From: Sisyra terminalis
Lineage: Eukaryota; Arthropoda; Insecta; Neuroptera; Sisyridae
Length of the DNA: 64,000 bases
Assembly: GCA_958496175.1 (NCBI GenBank)
Contig: OY292274.1
Coordinates: forward strand, 34,511,482 to 34,575,481
Reading direction: 5' to 3'
In this document: in pieces, positions 1 to 12,204 of the stretch
Layout of the letters: each line of letters opens with the position of its first letter
How positions within the stretch are numbered: the first letter of the stretch is position 1
Program-made: the position numbers and the translations under genes
Notes under the pieces: model-generated
What the model was told of the DNA's origin: nothing
What the model saw: the letters and a program-made list of their open reading frames with translations, nothing else
The model's database searches: none

Positions 1-154
1 GACTTTAAATTTTTAACTAGTTAAACAATTTAGATTTTTAATTCTTTCTTTATGGTTATAGTAAAATTAATGTTTTAAATTCATTAATAAAAATTAGAAA
101 TTAATTTTACTAAACTGCATTTTAAGCATTGAAGAATATTTTTTTTTTGTTTAC

Positions 155-1771
155 CTGTAAATAGCATTTCAATAAAGTTGTATCAATTATTTGCAGCAAC
201 TCATTTGTTGATTTATTTGAATTTGATTTGGGTTGTTTCTTATGCCGTACTTCTGTTAAATATTTTATTAAGGCTAATAAACCATTTTCGAGATCTTTGT
301 CTTGGAGTTTAAGCAGTGTAGAAGTATTGCTAGTGTCTTCGCTTCCTTGCTGGGGCAATAAATCAGGAAATAATCGAATTACATCATATGGATTTGTATC
401 TAATTCTAAAAATTCTTTCATTGCTTCTTCAAATTTTTGATTGCTTAACAAATCATTAGCAAATAATGTACGAATTTGTTGAATTTTCTGTTTTTTATCT
501 TCTTCCGATTCGGTTGACACGTTCTAAAGAAAATTTACAATGAAATATTCGTACAAGAAATATTTTTAAAAACTTACCGTTAAGTTAATAGCTAATTGAA
601 ATTGTTTGTTTTGCAGAAGCTTTACTCGCTGTTTAGTGATATCAATAGCTCTAATACACCAAACTTGACTAACACTAGCTACATACAGAAGCCCCTGTTT
701 CCATCGAACAATTAATCTAGCTTTAACTAAATCTGGTAAAGTTTGTATTGACATGCACGGTTCGATTGTATAGACTTCAACGACGTTATTTAACAACCCT
801 AAAACATAGGGTTCATCCCAAGCTAAAGCTATAGGAGCTTCAGACCATCGTAATGCCTTTGTTCTCTCAGGGACACCTTTTGTGTTTACTAAAACTGTAA
901 GATTTTCGCGTCCTAATGCAAATGTATTATCAAATATCTTGGTAATACATGGTTCAATCGATCGACCGTATGATCCGATAGTGCTGCTTATAGGAAATAA
1001 ATTATTTACTTCTCCATTTAACTAAAAATTATAAAAAAAATATACATCCATAATTTAATTTAAAATGAATTGATATAATGTACCTCATATAAAGCATATT
1101 CTCCTCGAAACGCTACGCAAACTGTTCGATCTATCCAACATAATGCTTTAGGAATGTCATTGAGACTTATATCGTTGGTTAACTTTTTTAATTCATTACA
1201 ATCCCAATAGTAAAATTGCAACTTTCTTTTTACAGAAACACATAAAGTAACATAACGTTTCTCGTCAGAAGTGTCTGAACTGTCAATTTTGTCTAACGTA
1301 CTACACGTAAAAATTGTGGCTCCTTTAGTTTGTTGAGCTTGATATAAAATGGGAAGATTTGTAGAACTTAAATCATGCACAGTTATTATATTATCTAAAA
1401 TTTTTAAATTAACTTTAGTTTTATTTTTGATTCCACTTAATGATTAAGTTATATACCAGTAAGACAAACGAGTAATTGATCCTTTGGTATTACTTCTAAT
1501 TGTTGAATAGGTTTTTTGCTAAATGTTTTATAATATTTTAATAATTGCACATCATAATGTTGATCGATTGATTGCTGAACAATACTGTACATTAGTAAAT
1601 GACCTTGTCGAGTACCTACTAATAAATTATCATCTAAAATTGTAAGATAACATTGTAATTTTATATGTTTTAAAATGAAGCAAATGTGTTACCATAAGCT
1701 GCTATCGATTCAATTTGAGTGGTAAGTTTTAATAAACGCGATACTTCATATGCCTCATGCATTGCGGTCAT
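155..1771 (-). CDS. Vps39: VPS39 (Vam6) HOPS tethering subunit, 5' part
   Basis: VPS39 is a HOPS tethering-complex subunit that helps late endosomes, autophagosomes and lysosomes fuse through Rab7. Five exons can be joined on the minus strand: 1693-1771, 1457-1633, 1084-1394, 578-1021 and 155-523, with GT-AG junctions at each step and 460 whole codons. The protein begins MTAMHEAYEVSRLLKL and continues with LLVGTRQGHLLMYSI and KGATIFTC, which match the N-terminal citron-homology (CNH) beta-propeller region of animal VPS39; the exon at 155-523 (FEEAMKEFLEL, NPYDVIRLFPDLLP) starts the helical clathrin-repeat part. The start is the first ATG of the family-like N-terminus; a second ATG three codons in (MHEAYE) aligns with the usual start and may be the true one. 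The gene continues left of base 1 through an intron, so about half of the usual protein of roughly 880 residues is present. No broken frames seen. Confidence 0.93.
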
Positions 1772-1969
1772 TTTGATATAAATATCTAATGAAAAGTTAT
1801 ATTAAATTACAAAAGAAATATTTAAGTTAATTATAATTGCACTGCATCCTTCTTTCTAAGTTTTAAGAACTGTCAAATTAATCAACAAATTGGGATTAAC
1901 GCAAGCGCAAATCTATTAATCGCTGTCGGTAAAATAGGAAATACCAGATAAGAACAAAAATATTTAAAA

Positions 1970-2926
1970 ACTAGCTGATTCCCGCAACTTCGTCTGCGTA
2001 ACGTAGGTGTAGATTATATTTTCTTTTTAGCTTTGCTATTTGTTGTGGTATATGAACATTTTTATTTTTCTTATTTCGTTTACGAAAAACATAATCATAC
2101 TTAAAAACACTATTTCGTCAACTTTAAAACAACACATTTAATAAACTGTTGCAAAGAATAAAATTGTTCTATGTAATAATCAATTAATTTTCAAAAAATA
2201 TTTATAAATATCTAAAAAGATTATGCCTATTGCGTATAGCTACGGTAGGTATACCTACCGTAGACCAAATAATCTGTAAATCAATCAGCATTTATACATA
2301 AATAAAAAATATCGCCAAGTTCAATAAAGTTGGTCTTAATTATAAGTAAAATGGGGTGACCATGCGACATTTTTCAAATAACTAACATTTTTAAACTTTT
2401 GATATCTTTCGAATGGAATGTTCAAATTGAATAACTCAAAAAGTTATATAATGATATTGAAGCAAACTTAAATATGAAGTAATTTATTTTGATAAGGATT
2501 AATCCCAAAGTATAAATAAAAGAGATTTAATAACGGAGCCAATTATATATATTTTTTAAAATGAAAAAACACTTATTGTGACATAACTATAATAGTTAGA
2601 CATATGCTGTCGCTCTATTTTTTGTAGATAATGATATGTTCTGCAAAATCGTACTACATTATTTTGTCTATAACCAATAGTTTTCGCAGCGCACGCGATA
2701 AAAGAATGTTTTTTGGTAATTTTTTCAGACCTTGGGTTACATTATTGGAGTTTTAGTATGGATTCCTATTCTTTTTGAAAATTTAATATAGCCTATGTTC
2801 ACCGAAAATAGTGTAGCTTCCCAACAGTGAAAGAATTTTTCAAATCGGTCAAGTAGTTTTGGAGCCTATTCAAAGCAAACAAACAATCAAATCTTTCCTC
2901 TTTATAATAATAGATGAAAGCTCGGA
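1970..2926 (+). repeat. Dispersed non-autonomous element, RTE/SINE-tail-like
   Basis: The left end reads ACTAGCTGATTCCCGC followed by AACTTCGTCTGCGTAACG. The right end has TCAAATCGGTCAAGTAGTTT, then a run of CAAACAAACAATC, then CCTCTTTATAATAATAG. This pairing of start and tail is a pattern I know from dispersed non-coding insect repeats. No ORF with a recognisable domain is present. The boundaries are approximate and no target duplication was found. Confidence 0.5.
2240..2263. repeat. Perfect 24-bp palindrome
   Basis: The two 12-base halves (CTACGGTAGGTA and its reverse complement) are exact. It lies inside the dispersed element at 1970-2926, so it may be an element feature rather than a regulatory site. 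Confidence 0.7.
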
Positions 2927-3764
2927 AAGCTCTTTTTCGTTTCGTAAATTCTTATTACTCTATATCTCTCAACATCCTTTCCAAGTGTAATAATGACCTG
3001 AGTCACTCAATTCGATTTGTTGTTAATCTGGTACTCTTTTATCACTAAATTTTCATTATGGTTGATTGGTTTCCCGGTTCGCCCTATAGAGTCGGTAGCC
3101 CGTATTCCTGATCCAAGCTTATACCGATTTATTCGCGATTTGGATTAAGTATATAATACGGTTGACTTGTATAAAAGCTACTTATACCCAAAATTATTAT
3201 ATGACTGTTGTTCGAACATAACGATACAATATTATATGTTTCAAGATGTTCATAAAATCAGAATCTATCATTTTCCATATTTAAGGGTTGGAGGCGTTGG
3301 AGGGGTTGATGCCAAAAGAACATAAATGTGTTTTTCAAATTTTGTTGTAGAAATACTTAAGATCTTAAAATACTTAAGGTTCGATCAAATATTTACGAAA
3401 ATGTTTCGAAAAATTTTCCAAAATTTAAGTTATATTATTAGGCACCAACACCAGACGAAATCGTACAAACCCGCCGAAATAGTGAATTTTTAATTGAGGA
3501 GCTCGTAACGGGGAATTTTTACTATTATTACTACCATTTCTATATTTTTGCTTTTCCTCTGGTTGAGTGAAAATTTAAAAAAATTTTGAATCTTGGCTAT
3601 GATCGCTATGATCAATCGAAATGAACTATTTTTATTTTTGCTATGGATGTGTGGTGACAATTGTAAAGTCAATTGTATAATTTATTTATAATTAATTAGC
3701 GGATAAATCGATCATAATAAATTAAACAATAAATAAAGAAAAAAACTCAGTTTTTTTAAGATCC

Positions 3765-3980
3765 GTTAATGTTTTAGAACAGGCAAATTCGGCAACGTTG
3801 CATTTTCAACTTTTTATAACTTCAATTTGCAAATAAGTGGGTCTATAACGAAAATTTTGCCACAAAAGAGAAAAATAACCATATAAGAATTGAATTAACA
3901 AAAAAATTGCGAAAAAAATAAAAAATAAAGTCGAAAATGCAACGTTGCCAGATTTTCCTGTTCTAAAAGGGACTTGAGCC
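3765..3980. mobile_element. MITE of the GGCT family (diverged copy)
   Basis: Inverted ends are visible: GGCAACGTTGCATTTTC near 3791 and GAAAATGCAACGTTGCC near 3933-3949. The right terminus is GGGACTTGAGCC. The interior shares GAATTGAATTAAC with the other copies in this window. The left terminus is degraded, so the start is approximate. Confidence 0.7.
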
Positions 3981-4269
3981 GTTTTATTTTCCAAATTCGC
4001 TACGTTTCGTTGCTTATCGCAACTTCAGCAGGCGTCTTGAATCACAAAAACGTTTCAATTCTAACTCATCTAGTTATACGATAATCAGATAATGATAATA
4101 TAAATAAATATAATTAGATTAAGTAATAATGATTTGATGTATAATGAATTCATCGATTTATTCGCAAATTGCAGCTAATGAAGGTAATATCTAGGTCAAT
4201 TCTTATATACTACTGATTGAAATTATAACTTTTAAAAATTAACTAGTTATTTATTAAATAAATTACAAA

Positions 4270-5480
4270 TTACAAAAATTTTGATTTTCCAGCTGAAAAT
4301 CGATCGTCCAAGAGCATTGCTTTACGAATCATCGCATCTTTTTGAGCCGCATCAATTCGAGTCAACTGTAAGTCTGTTTCTCTGTTGAATGGTCGCCGTT
4401 CTGTAGTTTTCATTTCCTTTTGCTATAATTAATAATAGAATAGAATTAAAAAAAAAATAATAAATGATATACAACCTTTTTGGATTGTTCTTTGCGATGT
4501 ATTTCTAAAAGTGTCTCATCCCTTTTATGCTTCTTTTTATGTTCTTTTATAATGCGTTCCTGTTCTTTATCCCGCTTTTCACTTTCATGTTCCGCAGCAA
4601 CGACTTTTAGGTCAACCTTTTCATTTTTTGTTTGACTCTGTTTTTTGATTTTATCCGTGGGTGTATCAGTCCATGATGAGCGATCAGAAAAATCGGGACC
4701 GGCGTTAGGTCGAAATGTTCGCGGTCCGTTAAGTTCCGGGATTAGTTTAACATCGGGTAATTGGAGCATCCAATCTTCGCGAATTTTCGTGTCCGTTACA
4801 TCAGTTTGATTCTTTTTTAATTTAAGTTCGAGCGCTCTTATTTCTAGTTGAGTATTTACTTTGTAGTTGGATTCAACTCCAGGAGGTAATGGACCAATCA
4901 TATCATCGTCTGAACAAATTTCTTCCGTTTCTCCAACCGATTGTTTCACGTCAACTGACTCAACTTGTTGGTGTACAACTGTATTTTTTGGCAATTGAGG
5001 ACCGTAAATCTTGGTTCTTTGCTCAAGGTCTTTTACTGGTTCATCCACTGTTTGTTTAATAGAGCTTTCAGTACTGCTCTCTTTTTTCGATGGCAACTGA
5101 GGTCCCAAAGTATTTGAGTTTTGAACTAATTGAGGCGGTAAAGAAGGACCATATGTCGAAGGATTGCTTTTATCATCCAATTTTATATGCTCTAGTGGAT
5201 TTGATTTTTCCATTTTTTTGTGTTCATCTTGATGTCTTTTCGATTTACTTTCTTTGTGATGAGATTTAGATGATCTCTTTGGAGATCTCGGTGACCGTGA
5301 TCGTTTAGATTTTCGATCTTGATGATGTGATTTTTTTCTTCGGCGATGATAATCTCGATCTCGTTCATTTCTAGATCGTTTGGCGTCATATGACGATGAA
5401 TGAGCATCACTGTGATTCCGGGTGCTAGCTGTTTTGAAACGAATTCCACAGTCGGAATCGGAGCTTTCTGAACCAGGCAT
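4270..5480 (-). CDS. GPALPP1: GPALPP motif-containing protein 1-like (DUF3752)
   Basis: Two minus-strand exons, 4476-5480 and 4270-4422, join with a GT-AG intron to give 385 residues. Residues 1-100 are a charged, Arg/Ser/His/Lys-rich tract (RSRSPRSPKRSS, KKSHHQDRKSKR) typical of nuclear RNA-processing factors. The diagnostic repeats follow: YGPSLPP, LGPQLP, YGPQLP and IGPLPPG. The C-terminal half has the DUF3752 signature (REDWMLQLP, GPRTFRPNAGPDFSDRSSW) and ends RRPFNRETDLQLTRIDAAQK and RFSAGKSKFL, like the vertebrate protein. The family's biochemical role is poorly known. The chosen ATG gives MPGSESSDSD; an in-frame ATG six codons upstream (MYNFIT) is less likely because family members start near the acidic SDSD stretch. 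The 5' end faces TMEM120 across about 1.2 kb. Confidence 0.9.
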
Positions 5481-6672
5481 AGTTATAAAATTGTACAATT
5501 ATCTTATGTTTTTTTCAAATAATAAAATAACTTATGTTTGTGATATCAAAATTGTAATAATTTTAAAACAATAAATGACTACAATGCAATCAAGTACAGA
5601 CCAATTTTTACGAGTAAAATACTAAAATACAATGCACATTATATTATATTCTTATATAATACTTATAGTACTTATATTCACATTTATTATAAATTTGAAA
5701 ATCAAATTTAATTATATTTTTTTTAAGTTGTACTGAAAGCTTTAACAGTAAATATAGGTGGCATAAGGAAGAATAAATAAAAGCAATCGGTTAAAAACTA
5801 TCTTGGATGAACTTAGAAAGTTAAGATTTTTTTTATATCAAAGGTCATAAAAATTTTTGAATATGGGCTGTATCTTATAAAATTTAGTAATGGAATAAAT
5901 TGGTTAATACTTTTGAATCTTGAAATTACAGTAGCCAACAGTAGCATTTTATATGTCATAGGACTCATAAGAATTGGACAAAAAACTTTTAATAATTAAA
6001 ATTTTACATTAACCTCTAACAATACAAAATAATTAATTATAGTGTTGGAATTATTTAATGATAATATTTGTATATACTTAATAATCTTAATTGAGTAGAG
6101 TTTGTTGGTCGTTAATATTGGCGTTTGTAGTCATTCGTATGGATCGTATGATCGTATGCATCCAATAAAAATTTGAATGGATGAAATGTCATCTTTTGAA
6201 GTATATAGTTGATGTAGTTGTATATCTCGTATGTACTGTATAGGGTAGTGAAAAGAATCGGTATTATATATGTAGTGGTCTAATGACGTATATGTATACA
6301 ATAATTATCTGTGAATTGCGCGCATTGTACCAATACATATACAATGTTCTCATCAATACATTTATAAAATTTCCAATGAACTTTAGTACAGTACCTTTAG
6401 TACAGTTCAATGGGGACAGTAATTATCATATTTATGAGAAACCGATGTATTGAAAGGATTGAAAGTGATTCAAATAATAAATAACAAGCTGATTAATACC
6501 GTTAATACCTTCAATTACTCCTCATACGTTGTAAATGTAAAGAGTACTCAAATTGCACTTGAATGGATTTTTATTAATTATTTTTATAGGCCCATAAAAT
6601 CAATCTATTTCGCTCACTGTACGCTCGAATCTTTTCATATATGTTAAATTTTTACATGTTGCACATCTAAAA
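5481..6672. promoter_or_regulatory. Divergent intergenic region, GPALPP1 / TMEM120
   Basis: The two flanking genes start outward from this 1.2-kb AT-rich stretch, so it must hold both promoters; this is inferred from gene layout only. No clear TATA box, initiator or repeat family is assignable. The ORF at 6450-6647 has no family resemblance and is taken as chance. Confidence 0.45.
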
Positions 6673-9600
6673 ATGGATCAAACAGATCAAAATGATTTTC
6701 AGAGCATCATCAAAGATTGGGATGATTTAGCAGCTGAATACAAAGATTTAGAGGTTAAATAAAAAAAATAATTAAATTGATAAATTTTCTTATAAAATTA
6801 ATATATCACGTGGTTCTGTTTTTAGACGTTAAATAAAGAATATCAAGCGAAATTGGAAGAAGTCGGAGAGTTGCAAGAAAAATGCCTGAAAGGTATAAAT
6901 CATCAAAAATACCGTTTAAGTGTTATGAAAAAATCTCTACGGAGGTAAGTTTGTTAAAATACATTCTTCGAAAATTGGCCAGTTGTAACATTGAAGGATA
7001 TATTATTACAGTTTAAAAAATGTGGATGTGGATAAAGAAAAGTTACAACAAATGGAGAAAGAGAAACAAATCCGGATGGCACAATTATACGATATGGAAC
7101 AAATTTTACCAAAGCAGAATGGGCGATATTTGAAAATAATTTTGGGAAATGTTAATGTTTCGATATTGAACAAAAATGATAAGTTAGTATTCAGTCAATT
7201 TTTCATTTTAATGATACTACCGTCATAATGTGAGCTTTACTTAAAAACAATGATCGTTGCGTGAAAGTATTAAAATTAGTAGTGTCCAACAGGAACTAGT
7301 ACGTACTTGCACTACAAATTAAAGCAATTAAGACAGTTAATGTGTACAGTAACGAAAAAAAAACACGCGATATTAATAGGTGCATATAAAATATCGGATT
7401 TTTATATGAATTTATAGAACTATATATCCTTTTTGAAAATTGCTTATTTGATCAAAATATGCTCGATTTGCTCCTATACAGTTATGTGTTTGTCTTAAAG
7501 AAATTTTGAGCTTTCGATTCAATAGACTCTGGGGCTCAAATCCCTTCTAGAACAGTCAAATCTGAGAACGTTGCGTTTTCTACTTGGCTAAAGTGTACTT
7601 TAGCACACCCACATCTGGAAACGTTGCATTTTCGACTTTGATTTTAATTTAATTCGCGATTTTTTTGTTTATTCAATTCTAATATGATATAATTCTCTCT
7701 TTTGTGGCTAAATTTTCATTATGGACCGATTTAATCGCGAATTAAATTAAAAATAAAGTTGAAAATGCAACATTGCCAGATTGTGGGTGTGCTAAAGTAC
7801 TCATGAGCCTTCTACTTTATTTTTTAATTTGATTCGCGAATAAATCGGTCCATAACGAAAATTTAGCTACCAAAGAGAAAATTATTCAATATTAGAATTG
7901 AATTAACAAAAAAAAATATCGCGAAAAGAATAAAAAACAAAGTAGAAAATGTAACGTTGCCAGATTTGCCTCTTCTAAATGGGGCTTGAGCCGACTCGGT
8001 ATAGAATTTTTAAAATGTTTTTATTTTTGTATTGTTTAGTTTGTAGAAACTGTTACAAATGTTTAATATTCGGTCGGACACTAACAATTAGGTTCGTAGA
8101 TGTTTCAAACAATTACTGGCGTTTTGCAAAGAGCAGATACTATTCAGTCGGACTGTCGGAAGGCAAAAAGCCTATTACACCAGAGAAGAGAGACTTATAT
8201 AGAACCTCAATTCATATAGAAAGCAAAAACGTGATCAAGCGTTTCTAAAATAGCCATAGATGGCATTGTCATATAAAATACCACTTTGCACTGTATTGAG
8301 GTGGAGCCTAGCCCCCTCTCTTCTTAAAAACATTTATTTTAATTATTGAACTACCAAATACTAGCGAAAATTTAGAATGCAAAAATGGTATAATTTATAC
8401 TTTTAACAATTTATTTGCAATAAATGTTAGTTTTTTCTTAATAAATACCATAATTAATGGTGAAATTAGAAATTCTTTTCAAATTTAAATTCCCTCCTTT
8501 ATCTACGCATGCGCTTTGTAAATTAAGACGTGGCCAAGCTGATTTTGTACGGCGCCAACTATGTGTCGGTGACCAATACCTCTGATCACGTGGTTTTCCC
8601 GAACGCCAAAACTTTAAGACTATTAAGACTTAAGACTTCTATATAAGTCTCTTTTCTCTAGTTCCAATGTTATTGTATATTTAATATACAAATGTAATAT
8701 TTGAAATGTTTATAACTTGTGCTAAACTTTATTAATAGTGGAAAATTTATTTTTTAGATATTTAAATAAATTTAAATCTCATCTTAAGTATTTGTCACAT
8801 ATTGGAGCTTCTAAACACCTATAGTTTCATTCACAGGATTTAATTAATTCTCAAATATTTTCTTACTAATATTATTTACTTTATGAGCATAGAAACCAAT
8901 ATATTATAAATACTTTTGATTTAAGTTACATATTAAAATTGGAAAATTAGAAGTTTTAACTTCTATCGTATGTTATATTATATTTTATCTTATAGGCATA
9001 CACCCATTTTATTCTTCACAAAAATTCAACAATTATATTAGTTCTAACTTTGTAGTTTGAAATTTTACAATCAAGTGCAGAGTACCTTGAATCGTTACTC
9101 AAAATTTATTTAGGAGAAATATATGATAAATTCATCATTACTTGAAACGATTTGTTATATTAATATACAAATAGTGCTTCTTGTTTTTATTTAATTCACA
9201 TTTATATACATCAACTTTTACGAATCATAACTAAAATTTTGTTTTAGGTTCAAATACAAAGATGAATATGAAAAATTTAAACTGGTTTTGAGTGGAATTG
9301 GGTTTTTGATGTCTGTTATTAATTTAATAGTAAATTATCGGTTAGTATGTGATAATGAAACAAATTCATTATTAATACATGTTCATCTATTTTAGAGCAA
9401 TGGAACTTGCATTTATTTTTTTGTTGGTTTGGTATTATTGTACTTTAACTATCCGAGAAAGTATATTGAAAGTAAATGGGTCCCGAATCAAAGGATGGTG
9501 GCGTTTACATCATTTCATATCTACGGTAGCTGCTGGTATTCTTTTGATTTGGCCAGATACCTATGCATGGCAGCAATTCCGAGTTCAATTTATGTGGTTT

Positions 9601-11649
9601 AATACTTACATAAGTACGTTGTTTTAATTTATTTACTACAATCATTCTTAAAGCTCCATATTTATCAAATAGGATACAGCCGTCAGGCTTCCTCAAATTT
9701 ATTTAAAAATTAAATTTCCCCTATAATGAAAAATCCAGAGTTGTATATTTGTATATTAGCACATTTTTTGCGGACGTTTTGAGCTGCACGAACACCGAGA
9801 ATAAACATATGTAGATAGCAATAGTAATTGCGTGCAGTCGAATAAAAATCGTTTACACTTATGAAAAAAAAGATATGTGTACGAATGATATTTTCGGGTT
9901 CAAATCAAATTATGATATATTTATGCTGGTTGCAAAACAACTGCTTATGCAAATGAAATAACCCACCCTATCAAAAAAATCCACATAGGAATCCATGTGG
10001 ACTCCTATAGAAATCACATGATAATATCAAATGAAATGATTTCCACAATTATTTCCTAGAAAGAAATATATTCCAGAATTTAATTTTAGTTATTTAATTA
10101 TTAATACATTTTTATTTATTTTTTTACGGAATGCAAAATTAAATTTGTCCAGTGATAGTTAAATAATTTAATGTCGCAAAGTTTTCCACCCTTGCCAAAG
10201 ATATTTTGTCTTTAATGAAAATTTAAAACGAAGAAAATATGATTTCCCATTCAATCGTTTCCTTTGAAAATGTGCAACTATATGCAAGTTCATGGAGTCG
10301 ATGGGAAAAAGGAAACCTATGTGCATGATATTTTGTAATCTTGGGAGAGTGCATGACAGAAATATCTAAATTTTAATTTGAAAATAGGGTAATGTTCTTT
10401 TATAGTCCGCTAACTGGAGATATTATCTTTAGTCTTATTGTCTTCACTCTGTTTCTATGAATCCATGCTTTGTTATGAAGTTTCCCACATAAATCCATCT
10501 TTTCCTATGTGGTTTTCTATATAAGTTCATCCTTTTCCTTATGAATTTTTTTGATCGATACCAGTTTAAAACTAATCAGAATTCGATTTGAACTTCAGAA
10601 AACGAACCTTAATAAGTCATTTATTAATGCCACATCAATCACAAAAGATGTGTTAAAATAAGTTTTATTTATTTAAAAAATGAAACTACTGTTTGAGGAA
10701 TGTTAATATACGATTCCAAAATCAAAAAATATGGTTCTTCTAAGAAACACAAACAAACTACTAGATTATAGTTTATAACGCCGTTTTTGTTTTTTAATTC
10801 GCTGGGGTCGAGAGACTACAAATAATTTTATAATTGTATGATACAATTATGAAATTCAGATTATCATTTTAAATGACTTTGAAATACATTTCCAACAAGC
10901 GTATAAATGAATTTCAAACTTTTAATGAGCGAATCTTTTACCCTTACCTAATTGAAAAAAATACTTACTACTTATAAACATAATTAGTTACTCATAAACG
11001 TCGCTAGCGACGTGTGAATATTACCATAATTTGTATTGTAAAAAAGTAACTAAAAATCGGAATTTTGAAAAAAGCCACGTACATAATTTACATGAAGTAA
11101 AAATCTTTTTTTTTTTATTTTTTGTTGAATTTAAGTGGTTGGTATTTTAAAACTTCGACACATATAAAGATGATTTAACTGACTTAGTATGTATTAAATT
11201 GTACTTTATTTTTAGGTTTCGTACAATATTTACAGTTTATTTACCAACAAGGCGTCTTGTATCGTCTTAAAGCGTTGGGAGAAAGACATAATATGGATAT
11301 TACAATTGAAGGATTTCACTCATGGATGTGGAGAGGTTTAAGCTTTTTACTACCTGTTTTGTTCTTTGGTTATTTTTTCCAAGTGTACAATGCTTATACC
11401 TTGTATCAATTAAGTTTTCATCCTTCAGCAACTTGGCATGTATGTACTTAAATGGAAGATCTTAATTACAATTGCAAAAAAAAATATTTATCATTTTAGG
11501 TCCCTGTACTATCTGCAATTTTCTTAATCATATTTTTGGGAAATATATTAACCACATCTATGGTCATTCCACAAAAATTGCGAGAAGAACACAGTAAGAT
11601 AACTCAACGAATTTTAGGATTAAAACCTCCAAGGCCAAAAGAAAATTAA
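6673..11649 (+). CDS. Tmem120: TMEM120 (TACAN family) membrane protein
   Basis: Seven exons (6673-6753, 6826-6944, 7012-7182, 9248-9340, 9396-9613, 11216-11439, 11500-11649) give exactly 352 codons including the stop, so 351 residues, close to the 340-350 of animal TMEM120A/B. Residues 1-110 form a coiled coil ([20 protein letters not shown]). About six hydrophobic segments follow, near residues 134-153, 157-175, 192-207, 218-235, 264-288 and 303-325. The blocks [29 protein letters not shown] and [16 protein letters not shown] are family hallmarks. TMEM120 proteins sit in the nuclear envelope/ER as dimers, bind coenzyme A and are tied to adipocyte lipid metabolism; a mechanosensitive channel role (TACAN) is disputed. 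The third intron (7183-9247) is loaded with nested MITEs. The 3' end converges on the next gene. Confidence 0.95.
7533..7992. mobile_element. GGCT-family MITE (outer copy, split by a second copy)
   Basis: Starts GGCTCAAATCCCTTCTAGAA and ends with the inverted counterpart TTCTAAATGGGGCTTGAGCC. It is interrupted after its first 53 bases by the inner copy at 7586-7809. Flanks GACTCTGG (7525-7532) and GACTCGGT (7993-8000) agree at 6 of 8 positions, consistent with a decayed 8-bp target duplication. Confidence 0.8.
7586..7809. mobile_element. GGCT-family MITE (inner copy, nested)
   Basis: This 224-bp element starts GGCTAAAGTGTACTTTAGCA and ends TGCTAAAGTACTCATGAGCC. Its long inverted arms include AACGTTGCATTTTCGAC and a complementary right arm. 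It is flanked by exact 8-bp direct repeats TTCTACTT at 7578-7585 and 7810-7817, which are duplicated outer-MITE sequence. No ORF inside, so it must be mobilised in trans. Confidence 0.85.
8181..8661. repeat. Inverted-repeat element, AGAGAAGAGAGACTTATATA ends
   Basis: The left end CAGAGAAGAGAGACTTATAT (8181-8200) pairs with ATATAAGTCTCTTTTCTCTA (8641-8660). Further matching inside includes CGTGATCA on the left against TGATCACG on the right. The same end sequence forms the tight hairpin at 27339-27379. Confidence 0.6.
9614..11215. other. TMEM120 intron 5
   Basis: 1.6 kb of AT-rich intron. The only distinct structure is a perfect 14-bp palindrome, CGTCGCTAGCGACG, at 10999-11012. No gene or recognised repeat seen. 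Confidence 0.6.
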
Positions 11650-12204
11650 ACACAATGGCGTATCTGAAGAAAAATATTTGTGAACATTCAATATTTTATT
11701 ATTTAATACATGTATATTATTAATAATACGTTAAATGCAAAAATACGTCAATTTCCTAAATATTCGGTTGCTTGTTTGGTATAAAGTTGATCAATATATC
11801 ATTATTTTTTTCATATTTAATCATGCAAAGAAACGTATTTATAAATTAAAAATATACGATAACACAAAAAGCTGTATACGTCTTTCTGTATAAAAAAACA
11901 ATCAGCTGATCAAATAAGTTATCAAATGCAAAAATCTAATTTTCTATAAATATCTAATTCAAATTCTATTTCATTTAATATTCGTAGTATTTTTTATTAT
12001 TTAATTAAACGTACTTAAAATGTGGAAATTTGTACAAAAAAAAAAAAATGGATGATAATGTATTACAAATGTATTAAGACAAATTTTAAATTACTATTTG
12101 AATTGCGGGATACAAAATGGTATTTTATTTATATACCTATATATATAAAGTATAATGTTGCATAAAAAAGAATAAATAATGAATTGTTCTACTTATTTAT
12201 TAAG
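11650..12204. other. Convergent 3' intergenic region
   Basis: About 550 bp between the stop codons of TMEM120 (+) and the six-finger gene (-). AT-rich; must contain both 3' UTRs. No other feature seen. Confidence 0.6.

Larger units (their letters stand above)
1772..4269. other. Intergenic region between VPS39 and GPALPP1 with repeat remnants
   Basis: No gene seen. VPS39 starts at the left side and the GPALPP1 3' end lies at the right. It contains a dispersed element (about 1970-2926), a perfect 24-bp palindrome (2240-2263) and a MITE copy (about 3765-3980). The short ORFs here have no family resemblance. Confidence 0.6.
7183..9247. other. TMEM120 intron 3, mobile-element-rich
   Basis: Holds two nested MITEs (7533-7992) and an inverted-repeat element (8181-8661); the rest is AT-rich without recognisable genes. 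The ORF at 7979-8248 starts inside a MITE end and is not a gene. Confidence 0.7.

Noticed and set aside
3806..3994. Open frame on the minus strand
   Set aside because: It lies almost wholly within a MITE copy and reflects its AT-rich arm sequence.
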